DNA of 64,000 nucleotides from Tepidibacter mesophilus (GCF_002724055.1 NZ_BDQY01000006.1:54677-118676); one strand, 5' to 3'. Shown: positions 24,428-33,914, counted from the stretch's first letter. A program made the numbers and translations. The notes: generated by a model not told the origin, from the sequence alone.

Positions 24428-26797
24428 CTAAAAGGCTTGTTCCGTTCTTTCTATTATCTCATCTTGTAATGATTTACTTAAATTGTGAAAATGATCACTG
24501 TATCCTGCAACTCTAACTATTAAATCCCTGTATTCTTCTGGATTGTTTTGAGCATCTATTAATAGTTGCCTATCAACTACGTTAAACTGAATGTGATGTC
24601 CATCCATAACAAAATAAGATTTAACTAACGCAGCCATATTCTCAAGACCTTCATCTCCAGCAACAACTGATGGTGTGAATTTTTGATTTAATAGAGTTCC
24701 ACCTGTTCTTAAATGATCCATCTTTGCTGCTGATTTAACCACAGCTGTTGGTCCATTTCTATCTGCTCCTTTAGCTGGAGATATACCTTCTGATAAAGGC
24801 TTATGAGCTAATCTTCCATTAGCACTAGCACCCATCACTTCTCCAAAATATACATGACATGTAGTAGGAAGCATATTTATTCTATAATATCCGCCCTTCA
24901 TATTATTTCTATCTGTAACCTCATTATGAAATGCATTAAATGCATCTAGCATTAATTTATCTGCATAATCATCATCATTTCCATATTTAGGAGTTTTATT
25001 TAAAACAATGTTATGTATTTGTTCATATCCTTTGAAGTCATTATCTAAGGCTTTCATTAACTCGTTCATACTAAATTTCTTTTTATCATATACATTATAT
25101 TTTATCGCAGATAAAGAGTCAGTTATAGTCCCTATGCCTACACCTTGTATATAATTTGTATTATATCTAGCTCCCCCCGCATTATAGTCTTTAGCCTCCT
25201 TAATACAATCACTAACTACTATAGATAAAAATGGAGATGGCATATTCTTAGCATAAATACTCTCTATTACATTATTTCCTCTAATCTTTATTTCCACAAA
25301 ATGGTGTAATTGCTTTTTGAATGCTTCAAATAATTCTTCATAATTTTTAAAATTTTCAGCTTTTCCCGTTTTTATACCTAATTGTTTGCCAGAAATTTTA
25401 TCATATCCATCATTAAGAGTCAGTTCTAGTATCTTAGGTAAGTTCATATAACCAGTTAGAATATATGCTTCTTTTCCATAAGCTCCAGTTTCAACACAAC
25501 CACTAGTACCACCTTCTCTAGCATCCTCTACACTTTTCCCTGCATTAAGCAACTCTTGTATTATAGCATCTGTATTATAAAAAGCAGGTTGACCCCATCC
25601 TTTTCTAGATACCTCACAAGCTCTTTTTAGAAATTCATGAGGGGTTTTCTTGCTTATTTGAACATTAGAACTAGGTTGTAGTAGCTTCATTTCATCCATA
25701 GTATCTAATATTAAATAACTCACTTCATTTATACCATCATGTCCATCAGATGTAACACCACCAGTATTTATATTAGCAAAATCAGTATAAGTTCCACTTT
25801 CCTTTAGTGTTATACCTACTTTTGGAGGAGCTGGTTGATTATTGAATTTAACCCATAGACATTCTAATAATTCCTTTGCATTATCAGAAGTTAAGGCACC
25901 TTCTTCAACTTCCTTTTCATAGAAAGGATTTAAATGTTGATCAAGTCTTCCTGGACTAAATGCATCCCATATATTTAATTCTGTAGTAACTCCAATATGA
26001 ACAAACCAATACATTTGAATAGCTTGATGGAATGTTTTAGGTGCATTCGCTGGAACAACTTCACAGTTTTCAGCTATTTTAAGAAGATCTTTTTTTCTTA
26101 TTTCATCTGTTTCTTTATTAGCTAACTGTTTAGTATATTCAGAATAACGTTTTCCATAAATCATTATGGCATCACAGCAAATGCTCATAGCTTTAAGCTG
26201 ATTTTCTTTTTCGTAGGCTTCTTTATCATTCATATAATCTATCTTAGATAAAGATTCTTCTATATCTTTCTTAAAATCTAAGAATCCTTTTTTATACATT
26301 TTCCCATCTGCAACCGTATGACCTGGTCCTCTTTGTTCCATAAATTCAGTAAATATTCCATTTTCATAACAATCCAACCAGTCAGGAGTCATATGATCAT
26401 ATATCATTTTTCTTATAGAACGGTTTTCCCAGTATGGAATAATTTTTTCTTCTTGAATTTTTCTAGCTTCTTCATTTACCTTAAAAAATATTTTTTCTCT
26501 AGAATCCATAACGGTGAAATCTTCTAATGTATGACAACAAAGTTCCGGAAAAGTAGGAGATGATTGAGGCCCTTCTCCTTTTTCACCTACTATTAATTCA
26601 TCTTCATTTATACAAAGCATTCTATTTTCCATAAAATACTTAAAAGCCAAAGCTCTAACAACTGGAACAGCTTCAGTGCCAGCATACTTTTTATAAGCTT
26701 CAGTCATTAAAGATGCTCTTTCTATTGAAATATGCGGCTGAACATTCATACTTTGTTCTCTAAGTTTTTTTACTCTTTCATTCATACCTCTTTTCAT
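24428..26797 (-). CDS. hypD: trans-4-hydroxy-L-proline dehydratase (glycyl radical enzyme)
   Basis: Removes water from trans-4-hydroxy-L-proline by radical chemistry, giving (S)-1-pyrroline-5-carboxylate. It is 789 aa long, the same as my recollection of the Clostridioides difficile enzyme. Radical residues fall at the expected numbers: thiyl Cys434 and Glu436 in GGTSGCVETG, and the glycyl radical at Gly765 in RVAGYSDHF. Active-site residues described for HypD (Phe152, His160, Asp278) are also in place. Its activase lies just upstream with a 4-base gap and proC is downstream. The glycyl radical is oxygen-sensitive, so the pathway is anaerobic. Other glycyl radical dehydratases lack this residue set. 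Confidence 0.95.
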   Translation of the reverse strand: MKRGMNERVKKLREQSMNVQPHISIERASLMTEAYKKYAGTEAVPVVRALAFKYFMENRMLCINEDELIVGEKGEGPQSSPTFPELCCHTLEDFTVMDSREKIFFKVNEEARKIQEEKIIPYWENRSIRKMIYDHMTPDWLDCYENGIFTEFMEQRGPGHTVADGKMYKKGFLDFKKDIEESLSKIDYMNDKEAYEKENQLKAMSICCDAIMIYGKRYSEYTKQLANKETDEIRKKDLLKIAENCEVVPANAPKTFHQAIQMYWFVHIGVTTELNIWDAFSPGRLDQHLNPFYEKEVEEGALTSDNAKELLECLWVKFNNQPAPPKVGITLKESGTYTDFANINTGGVTSDGHDGINEVSYLILDTMDEMKLLQPSSNVQISKKTPHEFLKRACEVSRKGWGQPAFYNTDAIIQELLNAGKSVEDAREGGTSGCVETGAYGKEAYILTGYMNLPKILELTLNDGYDKISGKQLGIKTGKAENFKNYEELFEAFKKQLHHFVEIKIRGNNVIESIYAKNMPSPFLSIVVSDCIKEAKDYNAGGARYNTNYIQGVGIGTITDSLSAIKYNVYDKKKFSMNELMKALDNDFKGYEQIHNIVLNKTPKYGNDDDYADKLMLDAFNAFHNEVTDRNNMKGGYYRINMLPTTCHVYFGEVMGASANGRLAHKPLSEGISPAKGADRNGPTAVVKSAAKMDHLRTGGTLLNQKFTPSVVAGDEGLENMAALVKSYFVMDGHHIQFNVVDRQLLIDAQNNPEEYRDLIVRVAGYSDHFHNLSKSLQDEIIERTEQAF

Positions 26798-26801
26798 TGA
26801 A

Positions 26802-27704
26802 TTAACCCCCTATTTTAACTTTAAAATTATATTTTTCAAACATATTTTTAATTTCTTCTAATCTATCATCAGATGGTTTAGACATTAATTCATCTTCATA
26901 GTTCATATTTAATCTTTTATATTTGTCTTTACCTATATCATGATAAGGCAATAAATTTATGCTACTTATATTTAAATCTTTTATAAATTTAAGCATATTC
27001 TCAATATTTTCATCATCACAGTTAATACCTTGTATTAACGGTACTCTAAGATTTATATTAGCCCCTATTTCAGATAGCATGACTAAATTATCCAATATAA
27101 GTTTATTCGGCTTGCCTGCATATTTTTCATGTTTTTGTGAATTCATTAACTTAATATCATATAAAAAAAGATCAACATCTTCTATAATTCTTTCGTAACT
27201 TTCAAAAGCCGCATATCCACAAGTATCAATAGCTACATGCATTCCTTTTCTTTTACATTTTTTCACTATATGCTCAACAAAATCTATTTGACTCATTACC
27301 TCTCCACCAGATAAAGTAACTCCCCCACCAGATTCTTCATAAAACACCTTGTCTTTTTCTATCTCTTTCATAAGTTCATTAACACTATACTCTTTTCCTA
27401 CAAGCTCTCTAGCGTTATTAACACAAAAATCAATACAATTTTCGCACTGACTACAAATGCTGTAATCATTTATAATTTTATCTTCATTCATTTTTATACA
27501 CTCATGCGGACATCTTTTTTCACACTCTCCACAATTACTACATTTTTCTTTATTATACATTATTTCACTATTATACCTTTGACTTTCAGGATTGTGGCAC
27601 CAAATGCAAGTAAGTGGGCATCCTTTAAAAAATACAGTAGTTCTAATTCCTGGACCATCATGAACACAATATTTTTGAATATTTATTATTTTACCGTTCT
27701 TCAA
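26802..27704 (-). CDS. Glycyl-radical enzyme activating protein for HypD (radical SAM)
   Basis: Generates the Gly765 radical on HypD using S-adenosylmethionine and a [4Fe-4S] cluster. The radical SAM motif C-x3-C-x2-C is GCPLTCIWCHNPE. An inserted ferredoxin domain follows with two cysteine clusters (CSNCGECEKRCP and CSQCENCIDFC), as in GRE activases of this type. The activating glycine-rich GGGVTLSGGEV is present. The start is TTG at 27704 with AGGGGATGG six bases upstream. At 300 aa it is a usual length. First gene of hypD-AE, hypD, proC. Confidence 0.94.
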   Translation of the reverse strand: MKNGKIINIQKYCVHDGPGIRTTVFFKGCPLTCIWCHNPESQRYNSEIMYNKEKCSNCGECEKRCPHECIKMNEDKIINDYSICSQCENCIDFCVNNARELVGKEYSVNELMKEIEKDKVFYEESGGGVTLSGGEVMSQIDFVEHIVKKCKRKGMHVAIDTCGYAAFESYERIIEDVDLFLYDIKLMNSQKHEKYAGKPNKLILDNLVMLSEIGANINLRVPLIQGINCDDENIENMLKFIKDLNISSINLLPYHDIGKDKYKRLNMNYEDELMSKPSDDRLEEIKNMFEKYNFKVKIGG

Positions 27705-27731
27705 TTAAACCATCCCCTTGACAAGTGAAGA

Positions 27732-27770
27732 TTAAAGTACAGATAAAATACAATTCTATCTGTACTTTAA
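27732..27770 (-). terminator. Inverted repeat after ppnP, probable terminator
   Basis: A 12-bp perfect repeat AAAGTACAGATA / TATCTGTACTTT with an 11-base loop, followed by AATCTT on the minus strand. The T run is weak, so it may leak into the hypD activase. It could also be an operator for that gene. Confidence 0.6.
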
Positions 27771-27780
27771 TTATAATATT

Positions 27781-28062
27781 TTACTTATATAAACATACAT
27801 AAGACATTTCCTCATTTACCTCTACATTGAATTTTTTATCAGCTTCTACTATAAAAGTTTCATTTTTATTGAATTCTTTCCATTCATTACTTTCAGGAAG
27901 CTTAACTAACATTTTTCCACTTGTTACCGTCATGAATTCTTTCTTAGAAGTAGAAAACTCATATTTTCCAACTGCCATAACTCCAATAGTAGCTGGTCCT
28001 TCGTTAGTTTGAAATGCAATCGATTTAACATTCCCATCAAAATATTCATTAGTTTTAAACAT
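27781..28062 (-). CDS. ppnP: Pyrimidine/purine nucleoside phosphorylase (PpnP, cupin fold)
   Basis: A 93-aa cupin of the PpnP (DUF1255, YaiE) family, which phosphorolyses nucleosides to base and ribose-1-phosphate. Signature segments: YFDGNVKSIAFQT, ATIGVMAVGKYEFSTSKKE and VTSGKMLVKLPES. AGGAGATG precedes the ATG. It lies between putP and the hypD activase on the same strand. I know of no reason for a nucleoside phosphorylase in hydroxyproline use, so co-location may be incidental. Confidence 0.9.
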   Translation of the reverse strand: MFKTNEYFDGNVKSIAFQTNEGPATIGVMAVGKYEFSTSKKEFMTVTSGKMLVKLPESNEWKEFNKNETFIVEADKKFNVEVNEEMSYVCLYK

Positions 28063-28302
28063 TTAATCATCTCCTATTATTATAATTAATATGAATAATT
28101 TACCTCTTCATGCTCTAATTATACTATAACCTTGTTATTTTTTCTATAATTATTTTATGATTATGAAACTTTTTATTGTTAATGAATTTTATCTACGTTT
28201 AAATAATCTTTATATACTATTATATGAATTTTTTTCACGAATATGTCTTTCCTTAATATGATGCGTATAATCCTCATTTATCTATTACTTATAATTCTAA
28301 AC

Positions 28303-28338
28303 AAAAAAAACAGCTTTCATTTTAGAAAGCTGTTTTTT
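28303..28338 (-). terminator. Terminator of putP
   Basis: Stem AAAACAGCTTTC / GAAAGCTGTTTT with a short loop, and T runs on both sides. It lies just after the putP stop. Confidence 0.88.
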
Positions 28339-28352
28339 ATTTATGAATTTAA

Positions 28353-29834
28353 TTAAGATATATTTTCTACTTTATTAAATTCATCTATTATCTCTTTAGA
28401 AGGCTCATTATCCATCAAGCTAAATACAATTATAGATATTGTAGCTAATATAAATCCAGGTACTATCTCATATACATCAAAGATTCCTCCTTGAATATGT
28501 TTCCATATTAAAACAGTAATTCCTCCTGCTAACATACCTGCTGATGCTCCTTTAGCAGTCATTCTTTTCCAAAATAAAGACATTATAACAACAGGTCCAA
28601 ATGCTGCTCCAAATCCTGCCCAAGCATAAGCCACTAATTCAAGAACAGAACTATTTGGATTAAGTGCTAATATATATGATATTACAGCTATACTTATAAC
28701 CGTTATTCTGCTTACCCAAACCAATTCATTCTCTGTCGAATCTTTTTTTATTAATGCCTTATATATATCTTCAGTAAATGCAGATGCTGCAACTAAAAGC
28801 TGTGAATCCGCAGTACTCATAATAGCAGCTAGAATAGCGGCTAGAAATATTCCTGCAAATGCTGCTGGAAAAATAGAATTAACCATTAATATAAATATGG
28901 TTTCTGACTCTGGGCCTTTAAGATATTGAGTAATATACACTCTACCTACCATACCAACAATAACAGCTGCACACAAACTTATTGCAACCCATATCATAGC
29001 TATTCTTCTTGCTTCCTTTATTTTTTTAGGAGAAGTTATAGCCATAAATCTTGCTAATATATGAGGTTGTCCAAAATATCCAAGACCCCACCCTAACAAT
29101 GAAATTACAGATATAATTCCAATTGTATTTCCATCCATAGTAGTTAATGGATTCAAAAACTCAGGGCTCAATTTTTTTATAGAATCAAGCGTAATCTGTG
29201 TCCCTCCCAATTTGACAGTACCTGCAATTGGGACAGCTAGTATCGCAAAGAACATAAGCATACCCTGGAAAAAATCAGTCCAACTTACAGCCATAAATCC
29301 ACCAAGAAATGTATAAGATATAACAACAATAGTTCCTACCGTAAGTGCTGATATATACGGCATTCCAAACACTGTATTGAATAATTTTCCACCAGCTACA
29401 AATCCAGATGATGTATATAATATAAAAAATATCAATATAAATGTAGCCGAAACAGTTCTAAGCATTTTACTTTTATCTCTAAATCTATTTTCAAAGTAAA
29501 CTGACAATGTTATAGCATCACCTGCTATTTCAGTATATTGTCTCAATCTTTTAGCTATGAATTTCCAATTCATATATGTCCCTATAGCCAATCCTATAGC
29601 AATCCAAATTGATTCAAGTCCTGATAAATAGGCATATCCAGGTAATCCCATAAGTAACCATCCACTCATATCAGATGCCTGAGAACTAAGTGCCGTTACC
29701 CAACTGTTTAAACCTCTTCCTCCTAAAACATAATCCGATAAATTTTCAGTTCTTTTGTAGAATATAAGTCCTATTACTAACATACCAACTAAATAAACTC
29801 CAAAAGATATAAGTATACTTATATCTGCTAACAT
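28353..29834 (-). CDS. putP: Sodium/proline symporter
   Basis: A sodium:solute symporter (SSS family) with about 13 membrane segments. The SSS landmarks are visible: GGRGLNSWVTALSSQASDMS (substrate/sodium site region), GLPGYAYLSG, and the later SQLLVAASAFTEDIY. ATG at 29834 follows AAGGAGGG and gives 493 aa, the normal PutP length; the frame runs upstream to 29948 without any ribosome binding site. Close to hypD and proC, so it may import hydroxyproline as well as proline. That specificity is inferred from context. Confidence 0.92.
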   Translation of the reverse strand: MLADISILISFGVYLVGMLVIGLIFYKRTENLSDYVLGGRGLNSWVTALSSQASDMSGWLLMGLPGYAYLSGLESIWIAIGLAIGTYMNWKFIAKRLRQYTEIAGDAITLSVYFENRFRDKSKMLRTVSATFILIFFILYTSSGFVAGGKLFNTVFGMPYISALTVGTIVVISYTFLGGFMAVSWTDFFQGMLMFFAILAVPIAGTVKLGGTQITLDSIKKLSPEFLNPLTTMDGNTIGIISVISLLGWGLGYFGQPHILARFMAITSPKKIKEARRIAMIWVAISLCAAVIVGMVGRVYITQYLKGPESETIFILMVNSIFPAAFAGIFLAAILAAIMSTADSQLLVAASAFTEDIYKALIKKDSTENELVWVSRITVISIAVISYILALNPNSSVLELVAYAWAGFGAAFGPVVIMSLFWKRMTAKGASAGMLAGGITVLIWKHIQGGIFDVYEIVPGFILATISIIVFSLMDNEPSKEIIDEFNKVENIS

Positions 29835-30189
29835 CGTAAAACCCTCCTTAATATTTTTCAAGTCATCATGTAAAATGAAACTTAATTCATAAACTTTAGA
29901 GTACTTAATACCCTTGATATAACCAATGTAAGAACTCTTAGATTTCAAACAAATTCACAATATAGACTTTTTTTATATTAATAAAAAAGCATAATTTCTA
30001 TATGAAAATCATGCTTTTTTCACTAATATTAATTTTATATAGATAATATTATAACATATTTCGACTAATTTCGATAGTTCATTTTTTAATTTTTGCTAAT
30101 TTTTTGAAAATTTCTAATTTTTTATTCCATAATAAGTTAAGAATTTTTAATCTTTTAATGTCAATAATAACAAAAAGGAGTGTGATTTT
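29835..30189. other. Divergent intergenic region with one hairpin
   Basis: Holds the promoters of putP and of the nitroreductase. The hairpin AAAAAAGCAT ... ATGCTTTTTT (29983-30020, with inner pairs ATTTC/GAAAT-like) has T runs on both sides. No ORF ends next to it on either strand, so it may be an attenuator in the putP leader or an insulator. No recognisable riboswitch. Confidence 0.5.
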
Positions 30190-30741
30190 ATGCAATTTTA
30201 TGATGTCATAAATGAAAGAAAAAGCATCAAAAACTTTAAAAACACCCCTATCCAAAAAGATAAATTGGATAGAATTTTAACAGCTACTATCATGTCCCCT
30301 TCATGGAAAAATAATAAGTGCTTTAAATTCATACTAGTAGACAGTGAAACGCAAAAACAAGAATTATCAATGGCTGTTATGAATGATGTTAATAGTGCTT
30401 CTAACTCAATTACACAAGCTCCTCTTGTTGCAGTTGTAGTTGCTGACCCTTCTGGTTCTGGATCTATTGACAATAAAGATTTATATCTAGTTGATACAGG
30501 TATAGCCATGGAACATTTAGTGCTTGCATGTACAAATGAAGGATACGGTACATGCTGGATAGCATCCCTTGATGAGGATAAGATAAAGAAAACACTTTGT
30601 ATCCCAGATAAATACAGAGTTGTTGCTATGAGTCCAATGGGAGAATACAGTGATCATGATAATAATAAACCTAACAAAGATACTATAAATGATCACATAT
30701 GCCTAAACAAATGGGATAGTCCATATACAAGTATTCATTAA
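30190..30741 (+). CDS. Nitroreductase family flavoprotein
   Basis: An FMN-dependent NAD(P)H oxidoreductase-like protein of 183 aa. The family opening is VINERKSIKNFKN, with the FMN-binding RKSI arginine/serine. ATIMSPSWKNNKCFKF corresponds to the usual 'APSxxNxQPW' site. Near the C-terminal half are EHLVLACTNEGYGTCWI and the GEY end. Electron acceptor unknown. A Shine-Dalgarno AAAGGAG precedes the ATG, and it has its own terminator. Confidence 0.9.
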   Translation: MQFYDVINERKSIKNFKNTPIQKDKLDRILTATIMSPSWKNNKCFKFILVDSETQKQELSMAVMNDVNSASNSITQAPLVAVVVADPSGSGSIDNKDLYLVDTGIAMEHLVLACTNEGYGTCWIASLDEDKIKKTLCIPDKYRVVAMSPMGEYSDHDNNKPNKDTINDHICLNKWDSPYTSIH

Positions 30742-30745
30742 ACGT

Positions 30746-30780
30746 AAAAACTGCTGGTGTCTTTATTACCAGCAGTTTTT
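30746..30780 (+). terminator. Terminator of the nitroreductase gene
   Basis: Stem AAAAACTGCTGGT / ACCAGCAGTTTTT with a 9-base loop and T run. Confidence 0.9.
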
Positions 30781-30825
30781 ATATGTATACATTTAATTAC
30801 ATTCCTTTTCAAAATATAATTTATA

Positions 30826-31038
30826 TTATTTTACCTTTACACAAGGATAGTTATTTCTAATATTGTAGTTTATATAATATCCTAAGAACTCAGAATTTAC
30901 CATTTTTTCATATACACTTTTAGGTACATTTAAGTGTCTATATATTTCCCCAGAATCAAATTCAATTTCTAACATTCTCTTCTCAGCATCATAGGCCAAA
31001 GAAAATATGTTTGATGAATTTATATTGTTTCTTACCAT
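30826..31038 (-). CDS. KTSC domain protein (70 aa)
   Basis: A small protein matching the KTSC family, found near RNA-processing or lysyl-tRNA synthetase-related genes elsewhere and of unknown function. Seen: IFSLAYDAEKRMLEIEFDSG, then YRHLNVPKSVYEKM and a C-terminal end NNYPCVKV, where the family's namesake residues lie in modified form. GGGGGAGAT precedes the ATG. Single gene between the nitroreductase (convergent) and the 45-aa gene (upstream). Confidence 0.8.
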   Translation of the reverse strand: MVRNNINSSNIFSLAYDAEKRMLEIEFDSGEIYRHLNVPKSVYEKMVNSEFLGYYINYNIRNNYPCVKVK

Positions 31039-31134
31039 TTTATCTCCCCCTAGATAATCTCTTATTAATTTAATTATACTAAATTACATATAAAAAATAT
31101 GCAAAAACGCGTTGTCGTATTTTATTTTATATAC

Positions 31135-31174
31135 AAAAAAGCGAGGTTAATTGTATACATCCCCCGCCTTTTTA
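31135..31174 (-). terminator. Terminator of the 45-aa gene
   Basis: On the minus strand AAAAAGGCGGGG pairs with CCTCGCTTTTTT (one mismatch) around a long loop and ends in a T run. It begins right at the stop codon of the 45-aa gene. Confidence 0.75.
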
Positions 31175-31175
31175 T

Positions 31176-31313
31176 TTACTTCGATTTGTTTTTTTTGAAT
31201 TTTTGTTTAAGTATATATTCTGCTATATCCTTTATTTTTTTTTGTTCTTTTCGCATTTCTTCTATAGTAATTTTTCTCATTTTTAATTTTTTGTGTTGCT
31301 TAAGATTATCCAT
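31176..31313 (-). CDS. Tiny lysine-rich protein (45 aa)
   Basis: Strongly basic and helical (HKKLKMRKITIEEMRKEQKK, then AEYILKQKFKKN). ATG at 31313 is preceded by GAGGGG 6 bases upstream, and a terminator starts at the stop. No membrane segment, no cysteine. I recognise no family. It lies between topB and the KTSC gene on the same strand, and an inverted repeat just upstream shares a 15-base arm with the leader of the 50-aa gene at 22.9 kb. Confidence 0.6.
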   Translation of the reverse strand: MDNLKQHKKLKMRKITIEEMRKEQKKIKDIAEYILKQKFKKNKSK

Positions 31314-31334
31314 ATAATCCCCTCTTTAATATTT

Positions 31335-31383
31335 AATATAAAGCGAAACCTATATCTTTTATTTAAAAGTTCCACTTTATATT
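31335..31383 (-). repeat. Inverted repeat between topB and the 45-aa gene
   Basis: Arms AATATAAAGCGAAAC (31335-31349) and GTTCCACTTTATATT (31369-31383), 19-base loop. On the minus strand all 15 positions pair (two G-U), on the plus strand two mismatch, so a minus-strand RNA hairpin downstream of topB fits best. The left arm also occurs at 22909-22921. Confidence 0.6.
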
Positions 31384-31431
31384 ACTGTATGAATAAAATA
31401 ATTAAAAATGATATAATTTCATAATTTAATT

Positions 31432-33726
31432 TTAGAATATTTCTAATATTGGATTTTTGCTATCATTAATCCTAATACTTATATTTACTTTTTTATTATT
31501 TTGATTTGATTCTATTCCAATAATCTTTCCATCTTTTAATAATTTTTTTATAATTGTATCATCCACTATAATTCCATGTCTTTCAAGACTGTTCTTCCAT
31601 ATAGTAAACTTACATCCATTGCTCCAATTAGTACAATAAAAAGCCTTGCTATTTTCTAAAATATCTCCATTACAACAGCTACATAGACCTAAAGAATTTT
31701 CTGGTTTTTTCCGTTTATTATTTTTAGTTGATTTTTTACAGTTTGGAATCGATGTGAATGAATCCATTAATTCTAAGTGGTTTCTAAGTCCCAATACCTT
31801 TTGAGTATTCTTCATAACATACGATTCAAGCTTTAGCATGTAATCCTTGCACTCTATTTCACCATTAGATACCATAGTTAACCCTTTTTCCCAACTTGCT
31901 GTAAGCTCTGGTCTAATTAAAGAAGGTATTGATCTTATTATTATATTATAAATCATCTCTCCCATGGATGCAGGAGTTAGTATCTGGGTTTTTTTATTCA
32001 ATTTAATATATTTAATTTTTTGCAGCTTACTTAATATTTCAGCTCTTGTAGCACTAGTTCCAATCCCGCTACCTTTGATTTGCTCTCTTAATTCATCATC
32101 TTCAATTAGTTTACCCGCATTTTCCATAGCCAAAATCATTGAACCCGAATTATACCTCTTAGGTGGAGTAGTTTCAGATTCTTTAATTTCAAGTTTATTA
32201 ATTTTTACAATAGCGCCTTTTTTTAAGTTTTTAAATTCATCCATATTATCTTTCTTCGAATTTTGAGGTTTTTTATCGTAATCCGTTATTTCTAAATATC
32301 CTTTTTCAATACAAACCTTAGAAGATGTATAAAATTTTTCATCTTTTATACTAGTAGTTATTGATAACTTATTAAAAACTGCACACGGATAAAATATAGC
32401 CAAAAACCTTCGTACAATAAGTAAGAATACGCTTTTATCCGTATCATTTAACTTATTAAAATTACCTAAACCTTGACCTGTAGGTATAATAGCATAGTGA
32501 TCCGTAATAGCTTTATCATTTACATATTTAGTTTTTTCAAGACCTAAAAATAATTTATTATCCGATATATTTTTGATAAATTCATTAATGTGCTTATCTT
32601 CACTACCCAGATCGCAGGTATTTTCTATATTTAAAAGACCCCTTATATTTTTATCTATTTCTTTCGCAACAGCTTTTGATAAAACTCTGGCATCTGTTCT
32701 TGGATATGTAAGCATTTTCTTTTCATATAATCCTTGTACAATTTTTAGTGTTTCATCTGGGCTTAATTTAAACTTTTTTGAACATTCATTTTGAATCTCT
32801 GCTAAATTATAAAGCAATGGTGGATTTTTCTTTTCTTTTTTTCTTTGTACTTCTTCAATTTTTGCTAGTAATTCCTCATTACCTTCTTTAAGATAATCAA
32901 TGAACTTTTCAGCCTGTTCTTTTTCCTTAAACCCAATATCTTTAAATAACAAATGAGACATATAATATTTTGAATCCTCTACAGCCTTCCATTCTCCATC
33001 ATAATCAAGAATATCTTCAAATTTAAAAGAAGAATTAATTTTATAGTAAGGTGTCTTTACAAAATCTCTTATTTCTCTTTCTCTGTTGACAATCATACCA
33101 AGAACGCAACTCATAACTCTACCAACTGCAATTACAGTATAATTCGTTCCTAAATAATCGCTAATAGTTCTACCGTACATTAGAGTTAATAATCTAGAAA
33201 AGTTTATACCCATAAGATAGTCTTCTTTTGCTCTTAGATATGCAGAATCTGATAATTTATCATATTCACTAAGTGGTTTTGCATTTTTTACACCTTTTCT
33301 AATTTCATCCTCAGTTTGTGAATCTATCCATACTCTTTTTTTCACCTTATCTTTTACACCAACCATATCATCAACTAATCTATATATATACTCTCCTTCT
33401 CTTCCTGAATCCGTACATACATATATAGTTGATATATCTTTTCTTTGCATTTGACTTTTAATTATATCAAACTGTTTTTTAACACCAGGTATAACCTCAT
33501 ACTTGTATGTCTTTGGTAAAAAAGGTAAATCTTTAAGAACCCATTTTTTATATTTCATATCATATTTTTCAGGATAACTCATATTAACTAAGTGTCCTAT
33601 ACACCAAGTCACTACAGCCTTATCGGATTCAAAATATCCATTTTTCTTGGTTCCTTTTATATTTAATGCTTTTGCAAATTCCATGGCAACACTAGGTTTC
33701 TCTGCTACAAATAATGCTTTACTCAT
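31432..33726 (-). CDS. topB: DNA topoisomerase III (type IA)
   Basis: Relaxes and decatenates DNA by single-strand passage. The opening KALFVAEKPSVAMEFAKAL and the TOPRIM segment VCTDSGREGEYIYR are family hallmarks. The catalytic tyrosine is in MLTYPRTDAR. Near the C-terminus there is a zinc-finger-like CSCCNGD ... FYCTNWSNGCKF. The length (764 aa) is typical of Firmicute TopB with a finger tail. It is a single gene; its upstream neighbour is a GGDEF protein behind a terminator. TopB also occurs on conjugative elements, but nothing else here suggests one. Confidence 0.95.
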   Translation of the reverse strand: MSKALFVAEKPSVAMEFAKALNIKGTKKNGYFESDKAVVTWCIGHLVNMSYPEKYDMKYKKWVLKDLPFLPKTYKYEVIPGVKKQFDIIKSQMQRKDISTIYVCTDSGREGEYIYRLVDDMVGVKDKVKKRVWIDSQTEDEIRKGVKNAKPLSEYDKLSDSAYLRAKEDYLMGINFSRLLTLMYGRTISDYLGTNYTVIAVGRVMSCVLGMIVNREREIRDFVKTPYYKINSSFKFEDILDYDGEWKAVEDSKYYMSHLLFKDIGFKEKEQAEKFIDYLKEGNEELLAKIEEVQRKKEKKNPPLLYNLAEIQNECSKKFKLSPDETLKIVQGLYEKKMLTYPRTDARVLSKAVAKEIDKNIRGLLNIENTCDLGSEDKHINEFIKNISDNKLFLGLEKTKYVNDKAITDHYAIIPTGQGLGNFNKLNDTDKSVFLLIVRRFLAIFYPCAVFNKLSITTSIKDEKFYTSSKVCIEKGYLEITDYDKKPQNSKKDNMDEFKNLKKGAIVKINKLEIKESETTPPKRYNSGSMILAMENAGKLIEDDELREQIKGSGIGTSATRAEILSKLQKIKYIKLNKKTQILTPASMGEMIYNIIIRSIPSLIRPELTASWEKGLTMVSNGEIECKDYMLKLESYVMKNTQKVLGLRNHLELMDSFTSIPNCKKSTKNNKRKKPENSLGLCSCCNGDILENSKAFYCTNWSNGCKFTIWKNSLERHGIIVDDTIIKKLLKDGKIIGIESNQNNKKVNISIRINDSKNPILEIF

Positions 33727-33775
33727 CTTAATAAATCACCTACAATATAAATTTTTTTATATATTCCTAGTAATT

Positions 33776-33810
33776 AAAAATATCGAGCAAATAATATGCT
33801 CGATATTTTT
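33776..33810. terminator. Terminator of the first GGDEF gene
   Basis: A 14-bp stem AAAAATATCGAGCA / TGCTCGATATTTTT with a 7-base loop, about 100 bases after the GGDEF gene stop on the minus strand. Confidence 0.85.
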
Positions 33811-33914
33811 ATATTTTATAATATCAACTTTACCTTAATATTATAATCTATAATTCTTTTTTTTGCAAAATCATACTAATGTATACACTGTTAATCAATA
33901 TTAAATCACTTTTT

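Noticed and set aside
31099..31317. Plus-strand 72-codon open frame around the 45-aa gene
   Set aside because: No ribosome binding site, runs of phenylalanine and isoleucine. The minus-strand 45-aa frame has a good initiation site and a terminator.
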